The position numbers and the translations under genes were made by a program. The notes below the pieces were generated by a model. It saw only the letters and a list, made by a program, of their open reading frames with translations. It was not told the DNA's origin and did not search any database. Positions 1 through 7,882 of a stretch of DNA of 47,170 nucleotides are shown piece by piece (positions within the stretch are counted from its first letter, which is position 1; each line of letters opens with the position of its first letter). The stretch is from assembly GCA_036504595.1 (NCBI GenBank), contig DASXUX010000017.1:1-47170 (forward strand). The letters are read 5' to 3'. This DNA is from DASXUX01 sp036504595. Lineage in GTDB: Bacteria; Planctomycetota; SZUA-567; H5-PLA8.

Positions 1-972
1 GCTGTGGAAATCGAAACTGCGCTGGTTACACTCTGTCATCGCAAGGCCGTCCTCGTTTCCAGACATCAAAATGTTCCAAGCAAACACTTTGTGTCAGAAA
101 CAGCGGCCTTGTCTTATTCATTCGGTGAGAAATGCGGGCTAAGGAAGCTCGGCATCCGGTGCCGCCCCTGCATCAGAGGCGGCACCGGACGACAAATATC
201 GCACCTTGAACGCAGGAACGTCGTAGCCTGAAGCGCGGCAAGCACTGCGGCCATGGCCATCGGGATGACCACTTTATGGATTCCCAGTGCCAACTGACTT
301 CCTCCAGCGCCTGCGCCGGAGGGCTGGGCCGTTCTCCAGAAGAACGGGTTCTTGCCACCCCTTGCGGACAGCATTGGCTCCTGCGGTCGGCTCCAAGGAC
401 GCTCGAATCACGGAAAATCATTGAAGTAAAACGGCCGTTTGAGTATCTATCAAGTGGGGACGTTCGGTTTTCGTGAAGCAACCGGTGGGAATAAGACGTG
501 TCGCGCCTGAATACCGTTGCGGCTTTTGTTCTGCTCGCCAACCTGCTCCTGACACCGGCGCGATTGCTCGGCGATCATGGCTTGTTCACGGCCTCTGCGA
601 GTTCGCGCCTGAGTGCCGGTCTGCACCAAAAGGTTTCTTCCGAAGGCGACCGGGGCACGAAGACACCGGTGCGATTCCACGCTCGGTTGTCGCGTGCGCT
701 CGTGCGGGAGATATCGCAAGGGTATAAACTTTGGGGCGGCGACGCAGCCGTTTCCATGCATGAGATGGCCCTTGTGGCTGCGCCCCTTGGGAACTTCGAC
801 GCCATTTGCCTGTCGCTTGTTACCTCCGCCCCAAATCCGATTCTTCACATGCAGTCTCGCCTCAACCTGTAACGCCCTCTCATCATTTCCGGACCGAATT
901 TCCGGCCTCGTCTGGTGGCGCGACTCTCGCGTCGCAGTTGCGAATCTGATTTACGGGGGAAAGGGGCTTTCG
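1..972. other. Region without a convincing gene
   Basis: Several overlapping open frames exist on both strands, but none has a recognisable domain or a consistent coding pattern. The best candidate is a GTG-started frame at 498-872 (+) with a hydrophobic N-terminus, but its remainder has no protein-like features and it overlaps equally long frames on the other strand. The only clear structure is the hairpin at 155-189, listed separately. Confidence 0.5.
155..189. repeat. Perfect 12-bp inverted repeat (hairpin)
   Basis: Positions 155-166 (TCCGGTGCCGCC) pair perfectly with 178-189 around an 11-base loop. There is no T-tract on either side, so it is not a textbook intrinsic terminator. It could end a transcript arriving from outside the window, or be a REP-like element. 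Confidence 0.6.
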
Positions 973-1086
973 ATGTGGGATACTTTGTTCGCCCTATGTG
1001 CCGCGCTGTTTGTCGCCGGCATTCTATTGCTCCTCGTCTTGGGTGCGCTGATCAGCGGTCTCGGCGCCAAGAGGCCAAACCGATAG
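973..1086 (+). CDS. Small single-pass membrane peptide (37 aa)
   Basis: A short frame starting at ATG 973, preceded by a purine-rich GGGGGAAAGGGG stretch that can act as a ribosome-binding site. The peptide is almost entirely one hydrophobic helix (residues about 5-31, rich in Leu, Ala, Val and Ile) ending in the basic tail GAKRPNR, so it should sit in the inner membrane with a cytoplasmic C-terminus. It lies 115 bases ahead of the efflux operon on the same strand and could be co-transcribed with it. Its role is unknown. Confidence is limited because a frame this short can be open by chance, although the helix plus basic tail argue for it. Confidence 0.4.
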   Translation: MWDTLFALCAALFVAGILLLLVLGALISGLGAKRPNR

Positions 1087-1201
1087 CACGTTTAGCGTGC
1101 CGGCGCTAGAATCAGCATTGAAATCCGGCGTGTCCGATCATAGCCGAGTGAGAGTAAATGGGTGTCCGTTAATCGTCAACGAGCGTGCCTGCGAGGGTAA
1201 A

Positions 1202-2902
1202 ATGCGCCTTCCCATCAAGATTTTCAGTTGGCTTGTCGCCTCAGCGGTTATTGGGGGTTCCGGCTATTACGGCTACTCGAAAGTGACCGCGACCCCCGAA
1301 CGCATCTATAAGACCGCTGCCGTCAAGAAGGGCGGCTTGGTCGCCACGATCACCGCCACGGGAACCGTCGAACCGGAGGAAGTGGTCGATGTCGGCGCTC
1401 AAGTGGCCGGCCAGATCAATTCCTTCGGCGTGGACAAGGCCGGCAAGCAGGTCGATTACGGCTCATTCGTCGAGGCCGGAACGGTTCTCGCCAAAATCGA
1501 CTCCGCTCTGTACGACGCGACCTTGGCGCAGGCGAAGGCGCAACTCGATGTGGATCGCGCCGGCGTCGCCAAAGCAAAATCCGACGCCGAAACGGCGAAA
1601 GCCAAACTCGATCAATCCAAAGCGGATCTCGAACAGCTCAAGGCAAAGGTCGGTCAAGCGCTGACGGATTTGGACATGTTCAAAGCCAAACAGGACCAGA
1701 CAAAAGCGGACGTGGAGCAGTTTCAGGCGAAATTCGAGCAGGCGCAGCGCGACTGGGCCCGCGCTCAGAAACTCGGGCCGTCCGACGTACTTTCTCAGGA
1801 AGCCTTTGATGCCTACAAAGGCGTCTTCGAGGCCGCCAAGGCGGGTTTGGCGTCCGGGAAAGCCATCGCGGTGCAAACGAAGTTCTCCATTGCATCGCAG
1901 GAATCGGTCATCGCTCAGGCCCAAGCCAATGTTGCTTCGCAGACGGCCGTGATCGCCCAGGCTCAAGCCAACGTCGTTTCGTCCGAAGCGGCCATCCAAC
2001 AGGCGGAAGGTGTCGTCGCGCGCGACGAAGCCACGGTGCGGGGCGCCCAAATGAACGTGAATTACTGTACAATCAAGTGCCCCGTCAACGGCGTAATCAT
2101 CGACCGTCGCGTCAACATTGGCCAGACTGTCGTGGCAAGCCTTAGCGCGCCCAGTCTGTTCTTGCTGGCGAAAGACTTGACCCGGATGCAAGTCTGGGCG
2201 TCGATGAATGAAGCGGACATCGGCAATATTCACCCTGGACAACCGGTCACTTTTACGGTCGATGCCTTTCCAAATACGACGTTTAAAGGCTCGGTCCGCA
2301 AGGTACGGTACAACGCCACGATGACGCAGAACGTGGTGACCTACACGATCGAAGTTGAGACCGACAACTCGAACGGAAGACTTCTGCCGTATTTGACCGC
2401 GAACGCGCTGTTCGAAGTTGCGCGGCGCGAGGATGTGCTGCTGGTTCCCAATGCAGCGCTGCGCTTTGTGCCCCAACGAGACGAAGTCGCGCCGAGTGCC
2501 CTCGACGAATTGGATGCTCCACGACGCCGCCCAAGCGATGCCCGAACACCCCCCGGCGATGGAGCAGCGGAGCCTGCGAAGACAAAGGCGGAGCCCGGGG
2601 CGGCGAAGACGGAACCGGCGGCCGGAAAACCGGAACGCACTGGCAGACCTTCTCGCGGGCGCGTTTGGATCAAGAACGGCGAACTCCTTAGGCCCATCCG
2701 CGTTCGAACCGGCATCACCGACGGCGTGAATACGGAAGTGACGGGCGATGAATTGAAGGAAGACCTGCCGGTCGTCGTCGGACGGCAACTCTCGGGCGAG
2801 ACGGGCGCAGCGGGCGGGACGACCAATCCATTCGCGCCGACCAACCCGTTCGGGCGGCGAAACTCGGGCTCGGCGTCGCAGGCGCAGCCCAAAAAGGACT
2901 GA
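1202..2902 (+). CDS. Efflux periplasmic adaptor (MacA/HlyD-type membrane fusion protein)
   Basis: This is the adaptor of a MacAB-TolC-like tripartite exporter, linking the inner-membrane ABC transporter to the outer-membrane factor. The 566-residue product starts at ATG 1202 behind GAGGGT; the frame stays open further upstream, but that part is not protein-like. It has an N-terminal membrane anchor (residues about 5-25), a first lipoyl half-motif around VAQINSFGV-like residues 65-85, an unusually long alpha-hairpin coiled coil (about 95-290, Ala/Gln/Lys/Asp heptads), the second lipoyl half (YCTIKCPVNGVIIDRRV) and a beta-barrel/membrane-proximal domain. Between barrel and C-terminal domain is a Pro/Ala/Lys/Glu-rich linker (about 440-510), and the tail is Gly/Asn/Pro-rich. 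The ATPase starts 40 bases downstream. Substrate (macrolide, peptide, lipid or siderophore) cannot be told from the sequence. Confidence 0.93.
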   Translation: MRLPIKIFSWLVASAVIGGSGYYGYSKVTATPERIYKTAAVKKGGLVATITATGTVEPEEVVDVGAQVAGQINSFGVDKAGKQVDYGSFVEAGTVLAKIDSALYDATLAQAKAQLDVDRAGVAKAKSDAETAKAKLDQSKADLEQLKAKVGQALTDLDMFKAKQDQTKADVEQFQAKFEQAQRDWARAQKLGPSDVLSQEAFDAYKGVFEAAKAGLASGKAIAVQTKFSIASQESVIAQAQANVASQTAVIAQAQANVVSSEAAIQQAEGVVARDEATVRGAQMNVNYCTIKCPVNGVIIDRRVNIGQTVVASLSAPSLFLLAKDLTRMQVWASMNEADIGNIHPGQPVTFTVDAFPNTTFKGSVRKVRYNATMTQNVVTYTIEVETDNSNGRLLPYLTANALFEVARREDVLLVPNAALRFVPQRDEVAPSALDELDAPRRRPSDARTPPGDGAAEPAKTKAEPGAAKTEPAAGKPERTGRPSRGRVWIKNGELLRPIRVRTGITDGVNTEVTGDELKEDLPVVVGRQLSGETGAAGGTTNPFAPTNPFGRRNSGSASQAQPKKD

Positions 2903-2942
2903 ACTCTTCACCCCAAGCGCTGTCTTTGCATTCGGAGATGTT

Positions 2943-3653
2943 ATGGAACTCATGGAGTTGAAGGACATCACGAAGACCTTTCACGTCGGCGAACTCGACC
3001 TCCAGGTCTTGAAGGGCATTACGTTGACGGTCAAGCGCGGCGAGATGGTCGCTTTGATGGGCCAGTCGGGTTCGGGCAAGACGACGCTGATGAACTTGCT
3101 CGGCTGCCTGGATCGTCCTACATCCGGCACGTACTGTCTGGACGGACTGAATATTTCGGCAATGACGGCCGATCAGCGCGCGCTGGTCCGCAACGAGAAA
3201 ATCGGCTTCGTGTTTCAAAGCTTCAACCTGCTTGCGCGAACCACGGCGCTGGACAACGTGACCATGCCACTGACCTACACGGCCACGCACCTGAGCGAAA
3301 GCGAAGGGCGCAAGCGCGCAACCGTCCTGCTCGGCCGCATGGGGCTCGCCGACCGGATGGATCACCATCCGTCGCAACTCTCCGGAGGGCAGCAGCAACG
3401 CGTGGCGATCGCGCGCGCGCTGATCAACAACCCGCCGCTGCTGTTCGCCGACGAGCCGACTGGGAATCTCGACTCGAAAACCAGCAAGGAAGTGTTGGAG
3501 ATGTTCAAGAAAATCAACGAAGAGCAGGGCATCACCGTCATCCTGGTGACGCACGACGCCGAAGTCGCCCGATGCGCCAAACGCATCGTGCGGCTCAGCG
3601 ACGGCCTGGTCGTTGCCAACGAGTACGCCGACGCCTCGGCGGCGCGGCACTAG
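2943..3653 (+). CDS. ABC transporter ATP-binding protein (MacB/LolD-type)
   Basis: This ATPase energises the neighbouring FtsX-like permease. The 236 residues are typical for the MacB N-domain/LolD family. Visible motifs are Walker A GQSGSGKTT (about 39-47), a Q-loop after VFQSFNLL, the ABC signature LSGGQQQR (about 144-151), Walker B LLFADEPTGNLDS and the switch His in VTHDAEVARCAKR. Start ATG 2943 has GGAG about 8 bases upstream. In E. coli MacB the ATPase and permease are fused; here they are separate genes, as is common outside Proteobacteria. It lies between the adaptor and permease genes on the same strand with short gaps, consistent with one operon. Confidence 0.96.
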   Translation: MELMELKDITKTFHVGELDLQVLKGITLTVKRGEMVALMGQSGSGKTTLMNLLGCLDRPTSGTYCLDGLNISAMTADQRALVRNEKIGFVFQSFNLLARTTALDNVTMPLTYTATHLSESEGRKRATVLLGRMGLADRMDHHPSQLSGGQQQRVAIARALINNPPLLFADEPTGNLDSKTSKEVLEMFKKINEEQGITVILVTHDAEVARCAKRIVRLSDGLVVANEYADASAARH

Positions 3654-3727
3654 GCGTTGGCGAAACCGCGCGCCGCGCGACAGTCGCGGCAAACCGTGCA
3701 TCGACAACCGTTTAGCGGAGTCCGCAA

Positions 3728-5095
3728 GTGAAGATCTCTCGAACCCTCAAAACCGCCGTCAATGCGCTGCGCCGCAACGTGATGCGGGCGGCGCTGACCA
3801 CGCTGGGAATCGTGATCGGCGTTGCGGCCGTCATTGCGATGATGGAAATCGGCAAGGGTTCTTCCACCGCGATTCGGCGCACGATCGAAAGCATGGGCGC
3901 CAACAACCTCATGATCATGCCGGGCCAGGCCGCCAGCGGCGGCGTCAGCTTTGGCGCGGGGTCCATCATGACGTTGACCGCCGCGGATAGCGGCGCCCTC
4001 GTGCGCGATTGTCCAGCGGTCCGCGTGGCCGCGCCGGTTGTGCGCGCGCGCACACAGGTCGTTTACGGAAACAAGAACTGGGTTCCCATGACGATTTATG
4101 GAACGACTCCGGAGTTTCTTGACGTCCGCGACTGGACGGTTCTTCTGGCGGGCGATCCGTTCACCGAGCAGGACGTGCGCAGCACCGCGAAAGTTTGCCT
4201 CATCGGAGCGACGCTGGTCCGCGAATTGTTTGCCGGAGAGTCGCCTATTGGCAAGGAAGTTCGCGTTCAGAACGTGTCCTTCAAAGTGATCGGCGTGTTG
4301 TCGCGCAAGGGCGCGAACATGATGGGCATGGATCAGGACGACATTCTTCTCGCTCCGTGGACGACCATCAAGTACCGCGTCACGGGTCAATCGGCGACAA
4401 CGACGAATCAAAGCGCAGGGACCGGCAGCCAATCGGTGAATACACTCAGCACGCTTTATCCCGGCACGCCGGGTGGATTGTATTCCGTCCCGTCCGCGAT
4501 ACAGAGCGCCGACACCCCGCAGCCGATCCGTTTTGCCAACGTCGATCAGGTCGTGGTTGCCGCGCGAACGCAGCAGGAGATTCCCGACGCGATCACGCAG
4601 ATCACGGAAATCCTGCGTGAACGCCACAACATCCGCGCCGGAGCTCCGGAGGATTTTCAAATTCGCGATATGACCGAGATGACCAAGGCGCTGTCGTCCA
4701 CGACGGAACTGATGACCAACCTGCTGCTCTGCGTCGCCATGATTTCTCTGGTGGTCGGCGGCGTCGGGATCATGAACATCATGCTTGTTTCCGTCACGGA
4801 GCGCACGCGCGAGATCGGATTGCGCATGGCTGTGGGCGCACGGCCGCGCGACATCTTGAGCCAGTTCTTGATTGAGGCGGTGGTCTTGTCTTTGGCCGGC
4901 GGAGCGTTTGGGATCGGACTTGGCAGACTGACCTCGTATCTGGTCACTTACATCAAGAAGTGGCCGACTGAAGTATCGCTGCCGGCGATCTTTGCAGCAG
5001 TCATTGTGTCGGGTAGCGTGGGAATCATCTTTGGCTTTTACCCGGCATGGAAAGCATCGCGGCTCGATCCGATCGACGCGTTGCGATACGAGTAA
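3728..5095 (+). CDS. ABC transporter permease (MacB/FtsX family)
   Basis: Inner-membrane permease of the MacAB-like exporter, 455 residues. The start is GTG 3728 with GGAG nine bases before it. The order is a first transmembrane helix (about 18-40, LTTLGIVIGVAAVIAMMEIG), a large periplasmic MacB_PCD domain (about 45-320) with a Ser/Thr/Gly-rich stretch near 215-255, then the FtsX domain with three helices (about 335-455). The cytoplasmic coupling motif TERTREIGLRMAVGARPRDI, typical of MacB, lies between helices 2 and 3. It follows the ATPase by 74 bases and is followed after 42 bases by the outer-membrane factor, so a complete tripartite pump is encoded. Confidence 0.95.
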   Translation: MKISRTLKTAVNALRRNVMRAALTTLGIVIGVAAVIAMMEIGKGSSTAIRRTIESMGANNLMIMPGQAASGGVSFGAGSIMTLTAADSGALVRDCPAVRVAAPVVRARTQVVYGNKNWVPMTIYGTTPEFLDVRDWTVLLAGDPFTEQDVRSTAKVCLIGATLVRELFAGESPIGKEVRVQNVSFKVIGVLSRKGANMMGMDQDDILLAPWTTIKYRVTGQSATTTNQSAGTGSQSVNTLSTLYPGTPGGLYSVPSAIQSADTPQPIRFANVDQVVVAARTQQEIPDAITQITEILRERHNIRAGAPEDFQIRDMTEMTKALSSTTELMTNLLLCVAMISLVVGGVGIMNIMLVSVTERTREIGLRMAVGARPRDILSQFLIEAVVLSLAGGAFGIGLGRLTSYLVTYIKKWPTEVSLPAIFAAVIVSGSVGIIFGFYPAWKASRLDPIDALRYE

Positions 5096-5137
5096 CGACG
5101 CGCGTTCGGCCGCAGACTACGGCGTGGAGGGGGTGAA

Positions 5138-6637
5138 ATGGGTGCCAATCGTGTGGGCATTGCCAGCCGAACGGGTTTCGCGCTGCTTCTGTTTATTTGC
5201 GCGGGGTGCTCGGTTGGCCCCAGTTTTCATCGGCCGAACGCCGAGGTTCCCGAGAGTTGGCCATCCCTTGCCAATGCCGTGAAACCGTCGCCCGATCAAC
5301 CACCTGCGGAAACCGATCTCACGCAATGGTGGATCCAGTTCAAAGATCCGGCACTGGACAAACTTGTAGCTGACGCCATCGCGGGCAATCTCACGCTCAA
5401 GCAAGCCGAACTGCGTATCCTCCAAGCCCGCGCAAACCGCGGAATCGCGGCCTCAGGTTTCTGGCCGCAGGTTAGCGAGAACAACCAGCACCAGTACAGT
5501 CGCACGCCGACGGTCGATCCGACGGGGAAGACGTTCGGCGCTATTCGCAATTTCTTCCAACTTGGCTTCGATGCCGCCTGGGAAATCGACATCTTTGGCG
5601 GCACACGGCGCGGCGTGGAAGCCGCAACTGCCGACATCGAAGCGTCCGTCGAAGACCGGCGAGACCTGTTGGTAACGCTGGTGTCAGAAGTAGGGATTGA
5701 CTACATCGCCTACCGCAGCTTCCAGAAGGAACTGGAGATCGCCCGAACCAACCTTGCAGCTCAACAGAAGAGCGCGGAATTGACGAATCAACGTTTTCGC
5801 GGCGGTCTGGTCACCGCGCTGGATGTCGCCAATGCGCAGGCTCTGGTGGCGACGACGAAAGCGCAAATTCCCGTGCTGGAGACGGCTGCGCAGCAAACGA
5901 GCTACAGCCTGGCGATTCTGCTGGGCCGTGAGCCCACCGCGCTGGACGCCGAACTGAAGGCCAGTGCGCCGATACCGCCTCCGCCGCCCGCTATCCCGAT
6001 GGGCCTGCCTTCCGAACTGCTGCGCCGCCGCCCCGACATTCGGCGCGCGGAAGCGCAGATTCATGCGGCGACGGCGCGCATCGGCGTCGCCGAGGCGGAT
6101 CTATTCCCCAAGCTGCAACTTACCGGAGGCGCCGGAATGCAGGGGGCCAGAGCTCCCACGCTGGTTCATTGGGCCAATCGCTTTTGGAATGTCGGGCCAA
6201 CGGTGAACTGGCAAGCCTTTTCCGGCGGGCGCATTCTGTCCAACATCAAGCTGCAAAAGGCACTGGAGCAAGCCAGCGTGCTTGCTTACCGGCAGACTGT
6301 GCTGACGGCGCTTCAAGATGTCGACAATGCGCTCGTCGCCTATGCCGGAGAGAAAGAACACCTTCAAGCTCTCGCCGAAGCGGTAAGAGCCAATCAGCAG
6401 GCCGTCGATCTCTCGCTTAAGTTGTACTCGGACGGAAAGACCGATTTCCTGAATGTACTTAGCGCGCAGCGCTCGCTCTATCAGGCGCAGGACTCGCTTG
6501 CGCAAAGCGAGCGCAGTCTTGCCACCAATGTGGTAGCGCTTTACAAAGCCCTTGGCGGCGGTTGGAGCGAGGCAGAATTTGCGAAACCCAACGACGACAC
6601 GCAGCAGAAGGAGAAGGTCAAACCGCCGGAGCAATGA
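5138..6637 (+). CDS. Outer-membrane efflux lipoprotein (TolC/NodT family)
   Basis: Outer-membrane channel of the tripartite exporter, 499 residues, the usual length for NodT/OprM proteins. Start ATG 5138 has GGAGG just upstream. A lipoprotein signal ends at Cys24 (LLLFICAGCS), followed by SVGPSFHRPN, the typical 'vGPdyxrP' start of this family. Two OEP repeats follow (about 65-260 and 280-475) with long alpha-helical barrels; the landmark PSELLRRRPDIRRAEAQIHAATARIGVAEADLFP is intact. The C-terminus is a charged Lys/Gln/Glu/Pro tail. As last gene of the operon it completes adaptor-ATPase-permease-channel. The stop lies 99 bases from the end of the convergent esterase gene. Confidence 0.95.
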   Translation: MGANRVGIASRTGFALLLFICAGCSVGPSFHRPNAEVPESWPSLANAVKPSPDQPPAETDLTQWWIQFKDPALDKLVADAIAGNLTLKQAELRILQARANRGIAASGFWPQVSENNQHQYSRTPTVDPTGKTFGAIRNFFQLGFDAAWEIDIFGGTRRGVEAATADIEASVEDRRDLLVTLVSEVGIDYIAYRSFQKELEIARTNLAAQQKSAELTNQRFRGGLVTALDVANAQALVATTKAQIPVLETAAQQTSYSLAILLGREPTALDAELKASAPIPPPPPAIPMGLPSELLRRRPDIRRAEAQIHAATARIGVAEADLFPKLQLTGGAGMQGARAPTLVHWANRFWNVGPTVNWQAFSGGRILSNIKLQKALEQASVLAYRQTVLTALQDVDNALVAYAGEKEHLQALAEAVRANQQAVDLSLKLYSDGKTDFLNVLSAQRSLYQAQDSLAQSERSLATNVVALYKALGGGWSEAEFAKPNDDTQQKEKVKPPEQ

Positions 6638-6736
6638 GTCGTCTTCGAGGAGAATCCGGCGCCGGGTCGCATCGTCATTTCAGTTCCCAGCTTAGAAATG
6701 ATGGACGTCCATGGTAACGATCGTGTCCCCCACTTC

Positions 6737-7843
6737 TTACTTATTCTTTAGCAGCTCGGCCATCGCCTTGCCCATGGCTTCACCGACATCCATATAGACT
6801 TCAGCCTTGCCGCCGTAATGACTGTTTCCGCTGCCGCCTTGCGCCATGGGGTTGGAATAGACTGTGGCCACGTTGCCCTTGAACTCCGGGTGCTTCCCGC
6901 TGTTGCCGTCAACCGCGAGATGTGCCTCAAGGACCTGTCCCTCGGTGCCCCCGCAGCCCTTCGTGGCTTCCCCCAAAGTGGCCAGCACGAACTTCGCGTT
7001 AGGCGCATTGAAGTCCTTGCGCAGTTGCTTGATGAAATTGACGAGATTCTGCTCGTAGCGACTCGCATGTACGGGGTTCCCACAGTCCTTCTCGCCCTGC
7101 CAAAAGAAGAAGCCCGCGACTTCGTACCCCTTCGCGCCGGGGTAATACTTATCAAGCTCCGAAAGCACCTTCTTCGCGTAAGATGTGTCATCGTCGTATT
7201 GTTTGCCGGCATACCAATCAATGGGCTTGCCATTCTTATCGAGCCAGGGCGGAGGCTCCGTCGCCTTGCCTTTGGTCTTGTCCATGTCCCATGAATCGGG
7301 CTTGTCCTTGTAGCCTGCAAACACCTTGGTGGCTTTGTTACCCTGTTTGTCTGTGACTTCCGCTTCATACCGCTCACTGCCCGGGGGCAGAAGATCCCAG
7401 CCCAGGCTTCGGTTGCCGATACAGCTTTTGAGGATCATCACCGGCGCGTCGATGGCATCCCCCACATCATGCGCAATGCCGAACTCCGGACCGATGGTCT
7501 TGCAGGCCTTGACGGTCATCCACTCGTTGTTGAACTGCTGCATTCCTCCGCCTTTGCCGGACATGACGCGCACAAAGCGGACGTCCTTGCGCTCCGCCCA
7601 GTTGCCCGCGTCATCTACAAGGTAGCTGTACTTCTTCTTGGCCTTCACCGCATTCTCCAGGGAGCCTTCACCGCCCGCAATCTTACCCATACCAACCATG
7701 TTGGACTGCCCCATCAAGATGAACACCTGGACCGGCTTCGTCATGTCGGCAATCTTGGCGGGGCTCTCGGCAGCCACACACCATGGGCTGCACATCAAGA
7801 TCGCCAGCATTCCTGCGAGACCCGCCATCTTCTTTCGATTCAT
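6737..7843 (-). CDS. Secreted SASA-type carbohydrate acetylesterase
   Basis: Likely removes acetyl groups from acylated sugars (sialate O-acetylesterase/acetyl-xylan esterase-like SGNH hydrolase). The 368-residue product has a signal peptide ending near VAAES (residues 1-26). The nucleophile block is FILMGQSNM with Ser47; FFFWQGEKDCG is the family's WQGE block; the C-terminal NSHYGGKAEVY carries the likely catalytic His. Start ATG at 7843 has AAGGAG about nine bases upstream. It is the second gene behind the transglutaminase-like gene (39-base gap), so probably one operon under the divergent sugar-sensing regulator. Which acetylated glycan it acts on is not visible. Confidence 0.85.
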   Translation of the reverse strand: MNRKKMAGLAGMLAILMCSPWCVAAESPAKIADMTKPVQVFILMGQSNMVGMGKIAGGEGSLENAVKAKKKYSYLVDDAGNWAERKDVRFVRVMSGKGGGMQQFNNEWMTVKACKTIGPEFGIAHDVGDAIDAPVMILKSCIGNRSLGWDLLPPGSERYEAEVTDKQGNKATKVFAGYKDKPDSWDMDKTKGKATEPPPWLDKNGKPIDWYAGKQYDDDTSYAKKVLSELDKYYPGAKGYEVAGFFFWQGEKDCGNPVHASRYEQNLVNFIKQLRKDFNAPNAKFVLATLGEATKGCGGTEGQVLEAHLAVDGNSGKHPEFKGNVATVYSNPMAQGGSGNSHYGGKAEVYMDVGEAMGKAMAELLKNK

Positions 7844-7882
7844 CGCTCGATCTCCTTAGTCGTCCATGTACCAAACGTCCCT

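Noticed and set aside
498..872. Possible 124-residue secreted protein
   Set aside because: The N-terminus resembles a signal peptide, but the rest has no domain or coding pattern and competing frames of similar length exist on both strands.
1463..2971. A 502-residue minus-strand frame over the efflux adaptor
   Set aside because: It is a codon-bias shadow of the adaptor: Arg/Leu/Phe-rich, without domains, and running antisense through the coiled-coil code.
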